This document shows positions 29,500-39,594 of a DNA stretch of 64,000 bases, in pieces. The stretch lies in the NCBI RefSeq assembly GCF_004664715.2, contig NC_051068.1:14796298-14860297 (forward strand), written 5' to 3'. This stretch comes from Peromyscus leucopus. Taxonomy: Eukaryota > Chordata > Mammalia > Rodentia > Cricetidae. Position 1 is the first letter of the stretch. The number at the start of each line of letters is the position of its first letter. The position numbers and the translations under genes are program-made. Below the pieces are notes generated by a model, which saw only the letters and a program-made list of their open reading frames with translations, ran no database searches and had not been told where the DNA came from.

Positions 29500-30970
29500 T
29501 GTCTTGAATGTATTTTTTCACTTAATTCCCACCACCATAAAATGAAGGGTCTCTGTACCCATTTTCAAGGGGAGAAAAGTGAGGCTCATATGATAAATAC
29601 CCAGTAACTGGTTGATATAGAATAAAGAAATCAGTTGGTTATATTGTCAGTCACAAGGGAATTTGTGCTCCCTTCTCCCACACAAAATCTTCTTTGATCC
29701 TTCCAACAAGTAAATCATTCCCTTCTTCTCTTTTCCAAACCTGAGGGACCTTATTGCCCTCAGTTAGATAGGATCACATGTCTTAAAATATTAATGGTTT
29801 TTGAACACAGAGAGAACCGTTTTCCAAACCAGCCATCCTTCCAAAGGGTCCGGGTGGTGGAGTCAGGGGATTCCAAAGAGTCCAACATGCCTGCTTGCAA
29901 TGGCATGGCCCTTGTTGAGAGTCAGAGGGGAAAACACAGGGGAAAATTAGTTCTGATGTTAGTCTCACCTGATGGGCTCTCCCATCACTGAGTCAATACA
30001 GCCTTCACGCCATTGCCTTAATGGTGGTTGTATATTATGAGCCGAAGATCCAGAAACTAAACTAATTAAAAGTGTTCAGCTGAGAGGTGGGCTTGTCTGC
30101 CTTCTGCCTCTCCTTCTTCCTGAATACAGGCACACACAGATCCTGGTCCCCAGATTTCTCTCTGCAGAGTATACTTTACCTTTTGGAAAGCACTTTCAAG
30201 TCTTCAAACAGCTTGAGACTTACAGTTTGCCACAGGAGCATGAAGCAAATTCCTGTTTCTAGTTTTTGAACGAGGAGCTGGAGTGTAAGAACCCCTCGCA
30301 GGAAGTCGCAGGTGGTGGGAAAGGGGAAACAAGGTCATTTTCAACCATGCACATTGAGGTTGAACCTTTAAAGTCAATTCTAAATTTAATTGAAAGCCGA
30401 GGGCAGAGAAGCCACGATCGGAGCTATGTGGTGATTTATTCTGAAGCCTGTAAGAAGTCGTGCGGCTGGATGTGGATGAAGTGGGCTTTAATAAAATGGC
30501 ACTGGGAAGCCGTGGGGAGAGAAACAAGAATGGGAACTGGGCCAGATGAAGGGTCCCCAGGTCTGAAAGAGAGCCAGGGTCTGAGCGAGCACTGTTTGCC
30601 CAAACTTGCCTGTTTTTCTACCACGATGGATACACTTAAGTGATCACATCAAAGAGAGAGCCTGGGATCACATGAGGCCGGACTCGGTACACAGTGAATT
30701 TTGCATGAAAACCTCAAGTGTCCAAATTGCAGAAAAGACTGGAGCAGAGGGCGAGGAAGACTTGTCTAATAGTGTTTCTAGCTGAAATTTAGCCGATGAG
30801 AAATGGTCTTTCATTAAAGTACTGCAGGGCCCAACAACCATGTTCCCACAAATGTCTAGAAACGTATTTCCTACTAATGATATTGAGCCATTTCTACAGA
30901 AAATCCCAAATGAGTCCTCAGAACCAAATCTTCTCTGTTGACAGTGCAGGAACAATCTTTCCAAGTTTTA
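29500..30970. other. 1.5-kb unique island
   Basis: Largely free of SINEs. A MIR-like bit lies at 29553-29612 ('CCATTTTCAAGGGGAGAAAA', minus). AT-rich motifs such as 'AACTAAACTAATTAAAAG' (30055-30072) and 'GGGCTTTAATAAAATGGCAC' (30482-30501) resemble homeodomain-type sites in candidate conserved blocks. No exon structure seen. Confidence 0.45.
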
Positions 30971-30972
30971 AG

Positions 30973-31062
30973 ACAAAAAAAAAAAAGAAAGAAAAAAGAA
31001 AAAAAGAAAGAAAAAAGAAAAAGAAAAAGAAAAAAGAAAGGAAGAAAGGAAGAGAGAGAAGG
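30973..31062. repeat. (AAAAG)n / (GGAA)n purine tract
   Basis: All A/G for about 90 bases, mirrored as a pyrimidine tract on the other strand. Confidence 0.93.
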
Positions 31063-31204
31063 AATGGGAATAACCATGTACCTCTTGGGTTCTAGGCTCC
31101 CTGAGTGACAGGAGGCTGGATGACTCTCCTCTGGTGGGCTATGTGGTCTTCTCTGCTCTCCAACACTGGCAGGCTCTTTTCTGTTAGATTTTATTGTTAT
31201 TTTA

Positions 31205-31352
31205 CATTTTACTTTTGAGAAAGGCCTTGCTGTGTAGCCCTAACAGTCCCGGAACTCACTATACACACCAGACTGGCTTCAAACTTGTGGTGACCCTCCT
31301 GCCTCTGCCCTCTCTACTGCTGAGATTTCAGGTCCACACCCCCGTGCCAGCT
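31205..31352 (-). mobile_element. B1 SINE, diverged
   Basis: 'TTGAGAAAGGCCTTGCTGTG', 'CAGTCCCGGAACTCACTATA', 'CTACTGCTGAGATTTCAGGT'. Confidence 0.8.
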
Positions 31353-31389
31353 GGGCCTCTCTTTTAGATCAGTTTCTTATGATATCCAA

Positions 31390-31472
31390 GAGGATCTGAT
31401 ACCTCAGGTCTCTGAGGGCAACTGTATTCACAAGCAGCTGTGCCCCACACTCCCCACATGCACATAATTTAG
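31390..31472 (+). mobile_element. B2 3' fragment
   Basis: 'GAGGATCTGATACCTCAGGT', 'CTGAGGGCAACTGTATTCAC', 'CACATGCACATAATTTAG'. Confidence 0.65.
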
Positions 31473-31569
31473 AATATAGCCTCCCCTTTTTTTCTTTTGA
31501 TGATCTGGAAAGTTTGCCTAGGACAACTTTGGATGTGGTTGTTGAGGTCCTTTTTTTCTTTCTCTTTTT

Positions 31570-31574
<5 letters not shown>

Positions 31575-31621
<47 letters not shown>
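31575..31621. repeat. (TG)n microsatellite
   Basis: About 23 uninterrupted TG units. Confidence 0.97.
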
Positions 31622-31625
<4 letters not shown>

Positions 31626-31717
31626 CCTTGCAGATAAACTTACAGGTGTTTTTTGTGTATCTCTGATCTTTACTCCCATTCTGTTATAGAGAAGTAAGTA
31701 CTCCTTTTTAGTACGGT

Positions 31718-31806
31718 ATCTATCTTTATTTTATATGCACTGGTGTTTTGCCTACATGCACATCTGTGTGAGGGTGTCAGGTCTTGGAATTACAGACAGT
31801 TGTCAC
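31718..31806 (-). mobile_element. B2 3' fragment
   Basis: 'TATGCACTGGTGTTTTGCCT' to 'TTGGAATTACAGACAGTTGT'; the tRNA-like part is replaced by the following B1 tail. Confidence 0.85.
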
Positions 31807-31847
31807 TGGTTCATTGTTTTTGTTCTTGTTTTGTCTTTTGTTTGCTT

Positions 31848-31848
<1 letters not shown>

Positions 31849-31885
<37 letters not shown>

Positions 31886-31982
31886 AGACAGGGTCTCTTA
31901 CAGCCCAGAGTGGCCTTGAACCCCTTATCCTTCTGCCTCTGGTTTCTGAGTGCTGGGAAAACTAGCGTGTGTCATCATGTCT
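31849..31982 (-). mobile_element. B1-derived SINE with T35 tail
   Basis: Long T run, then 'GAGACAGGGTCTCTTACAGC', 'GAGTGGCCTTGAACCCCTTA', 'GTTTCTGAGTGCTGGGAAAA'. Confidence 0.85.
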
Positions 31983-31998
31983 TTAAAAAAATCTTTGC

Positions 31999-32290
31999 AG
32001 GAGGCTGGAGAGACAACTTAGTAGGTAAGAGTCCTTGCTATGCAAACGCTTGCGCTTGGGTCCCAGCACCCACGAAAAAAGTTGAACAAGGCCACACGAG
32101 CTTGCTTGTAACCACCCAGTGCTGGTGGAGAAGGTTGGAGACAGGAGGATGGCTGGGTCTTGCTGGCTGCCAGCCTGGCTCCAGGTTCAACGAGAGACCT
32201 TGTCTGAAGGGAGTAGGCAGAGTTAGTGACAGAGCAGGCTGCCTGTCTCACAGGTGCTCAATGGCGAGTGTGTGCGCGCGCGCACAACCT
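31999..32290 (+). mobile_element. RSINE1-like composite SINE
   Basis: tRNA-like head 'AGGCTGGAGAGACAACTTAG', 'GGTCCCAGCACCCACG', then a B1-like portion 'GGAGACAGGAGGATGGCTGG' and 'GAGACCTTGTCTGAAGG', ending in GTGTGTGCGCGCGCGCAC (32267-32284), a self-complementary alternating run. Confidence 0.65.
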
Positions 32291-32295
32291 TCACA

Positions 32296-32430
32296 GGAAA
32301 GTCAGTGTGCTGGCGCACCCTAGTGTGATAGCATTTGAGAGGGAGGAGGATCAAGAGCCATTCTTAGCAGTGTGGCACGTGGCAAGTTCAAGGCCAGTGT
32401 AGGCCGCATGAGACCCTGCCTAGAAAGAAA
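32296..32430 (+). mobile_element. B1/B4-like SINE, diverged
   Basis: 'AGTGTGCTGGCGCACCCTAG', 'CAAGTTCAAGGCCAGTGTAG', 'GAGACCCTGCCTAGAAAG'. Confidence 0.65.
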
Positions 32431-32439
32431 AACAAAACA

Positions 32440-32600
32440 CCGGTGTGGTGTGAGTGCTCAGAGGGCAAAGCACTTCCTGAACAAGCCTGGGGACCTGAGT
32501 TCAAGGGCTGGAGCCCACCTAGAGGTGGAGGCCAAGAACTGACCTCCACACACGCACCACTGTGCCCACACTACACTGCACACGTGACAGACACACCATG
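32440..32600 (+). mobile_element. B3 SINE
   Basis: 'AGCCTGGGGACCTGAGTTCA', 'GAGGCCAAGAACTGACCTCC', 'ACACTACACTGCACACGTG'. Confidence 0.75.
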
Positions 32601-32604
32601 ATAA

Positions 32605-33100
32605 TTTGAGAAATCGTTACACCCTTGGTGGTGTCTGCATCCACTGTGTGCTTGCTTAGGGATGTCAGGATCTGTGTGGTACAGAGAACACTGTTCCAGG
32701 AGCCGTGGGAGTCTGAGTCAGAGGCGGTGACCTCTGGCTGCCTCAGTCCAGGCTTCAGATGGTGTCCTGGAAGAGTTCGATATTCCTGTGAGTGTGGATC
32801 TATGTTGTACATTTTTGGTGATATATGGGATAGTGCCAGATGGGAATAACTAACCAAAGCCTAAGTCTAAAATGTATTTATAAGTGGGGTGAAATTTTCT
32901 CCTCCTCCTCTGACGTGATCCCAGGCTTCTAAGACTTGGTGTTGAATTTGACAGTCGGCATGCCCTGAAGTCCAAAGACTTTCCCTCATGATAAAGATGT
33001 TCTACTGTAGCTCATGCTGTTGTTCACTTCACTTCTCTAAGGCTGTCAGGGCAGAGCAGACAAACTCAGGCAATGACCGGTGAGTCAGGTGTCGGAAGTG
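32605..33100. other. Unique sequence
   Basis: Nothing recognised. Confidence 0.5.
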
Positions 33101-33104
33101 TTTC

Positions 33105-33250
33105 GGTAGCCGGAACAAGTTACTTAGGCCCACCAAGACTGTATTCTGCTCTGTGAAATGGGAACAGTGCCACCTGTCTTGGAGATCTGCTGACAAAATA
33201 GACAAGATGTTTGTCTAGCCCTGCGTGTACCCACTGTGTGCTGGGTACTG
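33105..33250 (+). mobile_element. MIR SINE
   Basis: 'ACAAGTTACTTAGGCCCACC', 'CTCTGTGAAATGGGAACAGT', 'CACTGTGTGCTGGGTACTGT' follow the MIR core and 3' part. Confidence 0.7.
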
Positions 33251-33284
33251 TTAAAGCCAAATCAAGTGGTTTTGGTTTTGTTTT

Positions 33285-33408
33285 TTTGTGAGACCAGGTC
33301 TTTAGTCTGGAATGGGCTCAAATAGCCAAGTTTGAGTTTCGGATCCCCCTGCCTCTACCTCCCTAGCTGGGAGCTGGGATTGCCAGCATTCACCATCACA
33401 TCTGGGCT
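33285..33408 (-). mobile_element. B1/B4-derived SINE
   Basis: 'TGAGACCAGGTCTTTAGTCT', 'CCCTGCCTCTACCTCCCTAG', 'GCTGGGATTGCCAGCATTC'. Confidence 0.65.
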
Positions 33409-33414
33409 TTTAAA

Positions 33415-33660
33415 ATTTTTTGTTTATTATGGCCCTAGGTGAGTGTAGTTATCCAACTATTGCTGCACATGTGGTGTGACAGTCAGAGATCAGTTTTCAG
33501 GAGTCTTTTCTCTCCTCTCCTCTACCATGGTTTCTGGGGAGTGGATTCAGTCCTCAGACTTGGGCAGGTGAGCCAACTCACCACACTCTCACTTATTCAG
33601 TGCTGAGGATCCCAGCAGGGCTAGCGGTAAACCGTCCCAGGCAAACACCCCCAGCTGAGC
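33415..33660 (-). mobile_element. B3-like SINE plus ID-like remnant
   Basis: 'TGCACATGTGGTGTGACAGT', 'CAGGAGTCTTTTCTCTCCTC', 'GCAGGTGAGCCAACTCACC', followed by an ID-like 'GAGGATCCCAGCAGGGCTAG', 'CAGGCAAACACCCCCAGC'. Confidence 0.55.
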
Positions 33661-33679
33661 CCTGGCCCCAGCTGACCTC

Positions 33680-34485
33680 AGGACTTCAGGTTCTAGTCTA
33701 GTCTTTTTCTTCTTTGCCTCAGTTTGTGTTAGATATTATGTAAAATACAAAGAAACCGGGTGTGTGGGTGGGAGAACTTAGTCCCCGGTCCTGCAGGGGC
33801 TGAGGTGGGAAGGACAGCAGGAGGTCACGCTGAGCAGCGAGAACAAGTCTCAAGCTAAAGCAGAAAAACCAGCCAAGGACACGCTGCTGCTCAGAGACTC
33901 TGGCCACATCCGGCTCCAGTCCTTGCGGATGTTTCTAGCAGTGTTCTCAGAGCAAGGCCAGGCCCATCATCTGCTGAGAGACTTCACTTGCTCACGATTC
34001 TGCTTTAAAAGGCACTTAACAAACAGGACCACAATAAACTTTAGTTTTACAGTCAAGTGGGACTTGGCTACGAGCTATGAACACAGAGAGAGGGCTGCAG
34101 AAAAGGAAGGTTCTGAGCCAGCCACACCAGGGCGACGTGCATGCTCAGAAGTACGATTCGGGCCTCTCTGCTTGCTTATTCAGACCCTCTTCTTGGAGAC
34201 TGCTGCCCAGGGACTGGGTCCCCAGCAGGAAGGAGGCTCAGGGGGTGACTTTCAGTTTACAGGGAGGAAGCTTGTAGAAGGGTGTAGACTTGAACACTGG
34301 CTGGTGACCTTCGGCAAGCTGTGAGATCTCTCTGAAGATCAACTTATGATGGACAAATGTCAGCGCTTCACAGAGCTAATGAAAAATGAAGCAGAGGGCT
34401 TGGATGTGGAGCACAGAACTCTGAGATCATGGCTGAACTTAGTCAAGATGGGATGAAGACTTCATCTCTAAAAAAAAAATTGTTA
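33680..34485. other. Unique sequence with a 132-codon open frame
   Basis: No repeat recognised except a faint B1-like patch at 33755-33845. A plus-strand frame with ATG at 33929 and stop at 34322-34324 is the longest non-repeat frame in the window; its start context is weak (C at -3), it has no recognised domain, and no splice or promoter signal supports it. Confidence 0.35.
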
Positions 34486-34489
34486 TTAG

Positions 34490-34640
34490 CTGGACGAGGT
34501 GGCGCATGCCTTTAATCCCAACGCTTGGGAGGCAGAGGCAGGAGGATCTCTGTGAGTTTGAGGCCAACTTGATCTGTAGGGAGAGTTCCAGGACAGCCAA
34601 GGCTACACAGAGAAACCCTGTCTCAAAGAAAAAAAGACGC
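34490..34640 (+). mobile_element. B1 SINE
   Basis: 'TAGCTGGACGAGGTGGCGCA' to 'GAGAAACCCTGTCTCAAAGA'. Confidence 0.96.
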
Positions 34641-34655
34641 AGGTCAAACCAAGCA

Positions 34656-34800
34656 TCCAGGCATGGTTTGGCTGTCTATTCCTGTACTCTAAGCATTCAG
34701 GAGGCAGAAACAGGAGGATCAGGGTTCAAGACCAACTCTTGATATATAGGAAATTCAAGACCAGCTGGGACTACATGAGACCCTTTCTTAACAAAGAAAC
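34656..34800 (+). mobile_element. B1-derived SINE, diverged
   Basis: 'CCAGGCATGGTTTGGCTGTC', 'AGGAGGCAGAAACAGGAGGA', 'GAAATTCAAGACCAGCTGGG', 'ACATGAGACCCTTTCTTAAC'. Confidence 0.75.
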
Positions 34801-35021
34801 ACCACTGAAATGAGACCCATGAGTTCCTTGGCCCAGCCTCACTCTTGAGCACGCTTGCACTTGCTTCCTGCTTTCTCCTCTGTCAGATGTCTGACCATTC
34901 TCTCTCTCCTTTTGCTCGGGCGGCTTTCCATGTCTCAAGGTGAAACTGGACAGTGTGTGTCTGGGGCTTCTTGATTTCTTTCTGTAAGGAGCTACACTTG
35001 GGGAAGATCATATGATCATAA

Positions 35022-35228
35022 GAGGCTGGGGATGTGGCTTAGTAGGTAGAGTGTATGAAGCCCTGGATTTGACCCCAGCACTGCATACATTGTTGTGGTG
35101 GCAAACTCCCAGAATTCTATCACTGGAGAAATAGAGATGGGTAACATCATGAGTTTCAAGGTCATCCTTCACTACATAGTAAGTTTATGGGCAGCCTGGG
35201 CTAACTGAGACCCCATCTCGAAAGTAAA
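35022..35228 (+). mobile_element. B4 SINE, near complete
   Basis: ID-like 'GAGGCTGGGGATGTGGCTTA', 'GCCCTGGATTTGACCCCAGC', then B1-like 'TTTCAAGGTCATCCTTCACT', 'GGGCAGCCTGGGCTAACTGA', 'ACCCCATCTCGAAAG'. Confidence 0.9.
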
Positions 35229-35233
35229 ACAAG

Positions 35234-35430
35234 GGCTACCAAGATGGCTCAGTGTGTAAGAAAGACTTACTGCACAAGACTAACAATCCGAGTTTGATTC
35301 CTGAAATGATCAACGAAGGGAGAGAATCAATACTGCAAAGTTGTCTTCTGACCCTCACGTGAGTGCACTGACATTTGTGACCCCAAACTTACACATACAC
35401 ATAATAATAAATAAGTAAATATTAAAAAGC
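35234..35430 (+). mobile_element. B3 SINE
   Basis: 'GGGCTACCAAGATGGCTCAG', 'GTTTGATTCCTGAAATGATC', 'AAGTTGTCTTCTGACCCTCA', tail (ATAATA)n. Confidence 0.85.
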
Positions 35431-35435
35431 AAAGA

Positions 35436-35580
35436 CAAGGCCACCATGGTGGCACATGCCTTTAATCCCAGCAGAGGCAGATGGATCTCCGTGAGTTCAA
35501 GGCCTTCCTGGTCTGCATAGTGAGTTCCAGGACAGCCAGAATTTCGTAAGTAAGTGAGGGACTGTGTCTCCAAAACTAAG
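35436..35580 (+). mobile_element. B1 SINE
   Basis: 'GGCCACCATGGTGGCACATG' to 'GACTGTGTCTCCAAAAC'; ACTTGGGAG of the head is deleted after CCCAGC. Confidence 0.93.
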
Positions 35581-35584
35581 AGAG

Positions 35585-36360
35585 ACAGATGAGGTCATGT
35601 TGGGGGAACTGGACCTTGGAGACAGTAATTGAATTGGATTTGAGGGATAGAGGGCTTAGAGAGGGGGCAAGGACTCTAGGGCCCCTGTCCCCAATTCTTA
35701 GCTCCTTCTTTGCCCTGACTCCCCAGAGCAATGAACCTGTAGCACCGTATATGAGAATAGTGTCAGAATCTCACATATGTTCACTATACAGATGAAACTT
35801 AAGCAGAACATATCTCAAGGTTAAAGGACTGGGGTTAGTCATCTGTTTGTCGCAAGCTGCCTTTTTCACCTCAACCACACAGGAAATAAATCTTTGCATC
35901 TAATTATAGAATTAACTCATACAAATATTTTAGTTGCCAAAAAAAAAAAAAAAAAAAAAAAATCTAGCATTCTAAGCACAAGAGAAGTTCTTTTGAAATC
36001 TCCAGCCCCAAGTCCCCATTGGACTCCAAAGCGCTCTGCTTCTCTAGTGGGTCCTGGTCACACAAGGGTGGCACTCTTCTCATTTCAGAGTGTCTGGCAC
36101 ACTAGGTCATCCGGCTTCCGCGTCACTTCATGCAGACAGGCCAACATTCTTTTTTGATTTCTGCCTAGTATTTTGTTTGATTGTAGGAAACATTTTGAAA
36201 ATACCCCCCCCTTTTTTTTTTAAGTATGTGGTTTTAATTTATAGAAATACTTGTCGTAGGTCTTTTTGAAAGCGTCCTAATCACAGAAATCATCCAAAGC
36301 CCCCAGGCCCGCTCTCAAGATGGCTTCTTCCATAGGCCTGGAGGGGAATGGGACAAGTTT
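35585..36360. other. Unique sequence with A23 and C/T homopolymers
   Basis: A run at 35939-35962 and C7T10 at 36205-36222; otherwise nothing recognised. Confidence 0.5.
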
Positions 36361-36361
36361 T

Positions 36362-36752
36362 TGAAATTATTTGTTTTTATTTATCCTTTTTGTTTGTTTG
36401 TTTTTTGGGACAGGGATTCCTTGGTAGCTTTGGCTGTCCTACAACTAGTCCTATAGATCAGGCTGGCCTCGAACTCACAGAGATCGGCCTGCCTCCGCCT
36501 CCCGAGTGCTGGGATCAAAGGGTGTGCGCCACCACCACTCGGCTTTATTTATCGTTTAATGTGTATCAGTATTGTGCCTGTGTGTATGTACGTGCACCAC
36601 ATGAATGCCTGGTGCCACGAAAGTCAGAAGAGGGTTTCACATTCCCGGGAACTGGAGCTGTGGATGGCTGAGAGCCACCATGAGTGCTTGGAATTAAACC
36701 CAAATGCTTGGCAAGAGGAAGTCCTCTTAACCACTGAGCCACCTCGAGTCCC
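36362..36752 (-). mobile_element. B2 SINE split by a B1 in its tail
   Basis: Antisense tail at 36362-36385, body at 36544-36752: 'GAATGCCTGGTGCCACGAAA', 'GGAATTAAACCCAAATGCTT', 'TCCTCTTAACCACTGAGCC'. Confidence 0.92.
36386..36543 (-). mobile_element. B1 SINE nested in B2 tail
   Basis: Flanked by TTTATTTATC (36376-36385 and 36544-36553). 'TGGGACAGGGATTCCTTGGT', 'CTCACAGAGATCGGCCTGCC', 'GGGTGTGCGCCACCACCAC'. Confidence 0.95.
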
Positions 36753-36794
36753 AGGAGAGCAATTTTTAATCAATGCCCAGGGAATTTTTTTTGA

Positions 36795-36950
36795 GGGGCG
36801 AGGGGCAGGTTTCATGTAACCTAGGCTGGCCTTGAACTCCCAATCCTCCTGCACTTAGGAGGTGGAGGCAGGAGGATTGCTGTAAGTTTGAGTCTAGCCT
36901 GTTCCCTGTAGCAAGGATCCAGCAACCCAGACTGTCTCAAAAAAAAAACA
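36795..36950. mobile_element. Two B1-type halves meeting head to head
   Basis: An antisense piece ('GGTTTCATGTAACCTAGGCT', 'CTTGAACTCCCAATCCTCCTGC' to 36853) runs straight into a sense piece ('AGGAGGTGGAGGCAGGAGGA', 'GACTGTCTCAAAAAAAAAAC'). Followed by a (CAAAA)n tail to about 36985. Confidence 0.75.
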
Positions 36951-37044
36951 AAACAAAAACAAAACAACAACAACAAAAAAAACCAAACCAAAAATGCATA
37001 GCAGCAGAGTCCTAGTTTGTTGGATCTTTTCCATATTTAATATT

Positions 37045-37330
37045 GTGATAGACGTCTACTTGCTATGACAGGCTAAATGAGACAACCACATAAGGGAAGG
37101 AGGAGTTATTTTGCTGTAGGTTCAGAGATCTGAGCTGGGGCTCCTTGGCCTTGGTCATTTGGGGCTGTGGCAACAGAGAAGACCCAGGACCTATAGGAAG
37201 CAGAGTGACAGGAAGAGGCCAGGGGCAGGAAACAGCCTCCACAGGCACACCTACTTCCTCTAATTAGGACCCACATCCTACTGGACATCCCTCCAGCAGC
37301 GCCATAGTGCAGGGACCCATAGGAAGAGCA
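37045..37330 (-). mobile_element. MaLR-like LTR relic
   Basis: 'CTTGCTATGACAGGCTAAAT', 'GAGGAGTTATTTTGCTGTAG', 'ACACCTACTTCCTCTAATTA', 'CATCCCTCCAGCAGCGCCAT' parallel the complement of rodent MaLR LTRs; the family is not resolved. Confidence 0.5.
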
Positions 37331-37365
37331 GAGCCTTAACTCAGGTGAGCAGGAAGTAGATGTTC

Positions 37366-37414
<49 letters not shown>

Positions 37415-37436
37415 CATCCATCCATCTATCTATCTC

Positions 37437-37481
<45 letters not shown>

Positions 37482-37495
37482 ATCTATCTATCTAT
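37366..37495. repeat. (TCTA)n microsatellite
   Basis: About 30 TCTA/TCCA units with a few interruptions, abutting an antisense B2. Confidence 0.97.
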
Positions 37496-37497
37496 TT

Positions 37498-37617
37498 CGG
37501 TGTGTCAGATCTCACTACAGATGGTTGTGAGCCACCATGTGGCTGCTGCGAATTGAACTCAGGACCTCTGAAAGAGCAGCCAGTGCTCTTAACCTCTGAG
37601 CCATCTCTTTAACCCTG
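37498..37617 (-). mobile_element. B2 SINE, 3' part replaced by (TCTA)n
   Basis: 'GTGTGTCAGATCTCACTACA', 'GGCTGCTGCGAATTGAACTC', 'TGCTCTTAACCTCTGAGCC'. Confidence 0.93.
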
Positions 37618-37619
37618 GA

Positions 37620-37925
37620 AATAGATGTTCTTGAAGCCCCGGGAAAACTTACAGAATATCTTGTCACAAAAAGCAAAAAGTGAAAGAAAAACAAAAACAA
37701 AAATACAAGAGAGAAAGAGGGCATGACATTCCAATCTTTGGTCACATCCTATGTCAGAACGCAATCTCCCTCCTTCTTTCCTTTGTCTTTTAGCATCCTT
37801 TGGCCAACTCCCGTCAATGTTCTCATTGGTAGAGGCATTATCTAGAGAGAGTTGTTTGAAGGACATGTATCCTATTACTTTTTCTTAGACTTAATTAAAA
37901 AATTCTCTCCAAAAAAGAAAAAATT
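37620..37925. other. Unique sequence
   Basis: Nothing recognised. Confidence 0.45.
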
Positions 37926-37926
37926 C

Positions 37927-37992
37927 TTCCTCCCTCCCTCCTTCCCTCCTTCCTCCCTCCCTCCCTCCCTCTCTCCCTCCCTCCCCCACCCT
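37927..37992. repeat. (CTCC)n / (TTCC)n tract
   Basis: Pyrimidine-only stretch of CTCC with some CTTC units. Confidence 0.95.
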
Positions 37993-37999
37993 TCTCTCT

Positions 38000-38157
38000 T
38001 TCTCTGTGCCACACATGTAACTCACAAAGGCCAGAAAAAGGTGCTGGATCCCCCGGAGGCAGAACTGCAGGCGGTTGCGAGCTGCCTGATATGGGTATTG
38101 GGAACTGAACTCCGCAAGAGCAGCAAACACTCCTAATTGCTGAGCCACCTCACCCCG
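38000..38157 (-). mobile_element. B2/B3-like SINE
   Basis: 'GGTGCTGGATCCCCCGGAGG', 'GAGCTGCCTGATATGGGTAT', 'CCTAATTGCTGAGCCACCTC'. Confidence 0.85.
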
Positions 38158-38179
38158 AGGCACTTTTGTGAGGGATCAG

Positions 38180-38312
38180 GGAGTGAGACAAGGTCTCTCT
38201 ATGTAGCCTGGAGCTTGCTATGTAGCCCAGGCTGGCTTTGGAGTCACAGAGATCCTCCTGCCTCTGCCTGCTGAGTGCTGGGATTAAAGACACACATCAC
38301 CCCACCCAGCCT
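38180..38312 (-). mobile_element. B1 SINE, diverged
   Basis: 'GTGAGACAAGGTCTCTCTAT', 'CACAGAGATCCTCCTGCCTC', 'GGGATTAAAGACACACATCA'. Confidence 0.9.
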
Positions 38313-38577
38313 GGAAGTTCCATCTCCAAGGACCGCAGGCCACGTGGTCAGTGGGACACTCCAGCAGCCTTGCTTCTCATGGTTGACTGTTGGGTTGTGT
38401 CACATCCCAGTCTTCCTTCTGAGAAGAACTGGACAATTACCTTTTAGATTCCTAATATTTAGAACAGGGTTTTGTTTGTATGACTATTGCCATGCATGCA
38501 TACAAATATCTATACACATACATTAAATTGAAAATATAGGAAAAAATCCAAATCCCTTCACATGCCTTTTGTGGCTT

Positions 38578-38704
38578 TTGTTTTGTTTTGTTTTGGTGCC
38601 TGTCCTGGATCTTACTCCATAGACCAGGCTGGCCTCGAACTCACAGAGATCCACCTGGCTCTGCCTCCTGAGTGCTGGGATTAAAGGCGTGCACTGCCAC
38701 CACC
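38578..38704 (-). mobile_element. B1 SINE, 5'-deleted, with 15-bp TSD
   Basis: Perfect duplication TGCCTTTTGTGGCTT at 38563-38577 and 38705-38719. The part from GAGACAGGG to TAGCTT is absent, so the antisense (GTTTT)n tail joins GGTGCCTGTCCTGGATC directly. Confidence 0.97.
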
Positions 38705-38719
38705 TGCCTTTTGTGGCTT

Positions 38720-39190
38720 ATTTTAACCTATATCCCCAGACCTACTTCCTCTCCCATGCAGGGAAGATGCTTTCTGAACCGCTGTGCTGGTCCTCAGCCT
38801 GGCTCCTTCCTCTCACACGTAGTCAAACCAGGATCCACACTGCTGGAAGACCAATTCCAGGTCAGGAGAGGAGACTGCTCTGCTGTCAGAATAGCCCCCC
38901 TCCCCCATGCTGTTTGGTTCCGTTCCCCCACTGCTTTCTGCAGTTCCCTGTTTTCAGACCCTTCCCCCCCACCCCCGCGTGCGCGTGCACATGCACACCC
39001 CCGTTCCTACACCCCTACCCTCACCCCCTGCCCTGGGCTGTACACCTCTCTATGGCAGGCATTTCTCTGTATCTTTCATGCATCCTTATAGAAAATGTTC
39101 AGCCTCACAAAGCTTGTTTGATAAATATTTGTGGAACAAGTGAACGACTAAACATCCATAGATTTGGGTTGTTTCGTTCGTTTTTTAAAT
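38720..39190. other. Unique, C-rich sequence
   Basis: Contains C-rich blocks at 38895-38905 and 38963-39030. Open frames of 139 and 182 codons across it lack stops because of the base composition and carry no recognisable domain. Confidence 0.5.
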
Positions 39191-39196
39191 ATTTTT

Positions 39197-39384
39197 CTCT
39201 TTTAAAAATATGTTTATTTTTATTTTATAAACATTAGTGTTTTGCTTGCATGTATGTCTGGATGAGGGTCCCCTAGAACTGGAGTTACAGACATCTGTGA
39301 GCCACAATGTGGGTGCTGGGAATTGAACCCTGATTCTCTGGTAGAGCAGTCAGTGCTCTTAACCCTGAGCCATCTCTCCAGCCC
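39197..39384 (-). mobile_element. B2 SINE
   Basis: 'GAGGGTCCCCTAGAACTGGA', 'GTGGGTGCTGGGAATTGAAC', 'TGAGCCATCTCTCCAGCCCC'. Confidence 0.95.
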
Positions 39385-39395
39385 CTTCTTTTTCC

Positions 39396-39590
39396 TTTTT
39401 TGAGACAGGGTCTCATATAACCTGGGCAGGCCCCTAATTTCCTGTGTAGCCAAGGTTGGCCTTTAATTCCAGATAATGCCTCTACCTCCTGAGTGTGGGG
39501 ATTTGTCACTGTACCCAGTTGAATTCTGTGTCAGGATCAAACCCAGAGAACCCTGTGCACACTAGGCGAGCAGCCTACCCCAGCCCCAGC
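39396..39590 (-). mobile_element. B4 SINE
   Basis: 'TTTTTTGAGACAGGGTCTCA', 'GCCAAGGTTGGCCTTTAATT', then ID-like 'GGATCAAACCCAGAGAACCC', 'GGCGAGCAGCCTACCCC'. Confidence 0.8.
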
Positions 39591-39594
39591 CTGT

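Noticed and set aside
33929..34324. 132-codon frame with ATG in unique sequence
   Set aside because: Weak start context, no recognised domain, no splice or promoter support. Kept only as a note on the unique block.
38672..39237. Overlapping 139- and 182-codon frames
   Set aside because: Begin inside a B1 and cross C-rich low-complexity sequence; both exist only because TAA/TAG/TGA are rare there.
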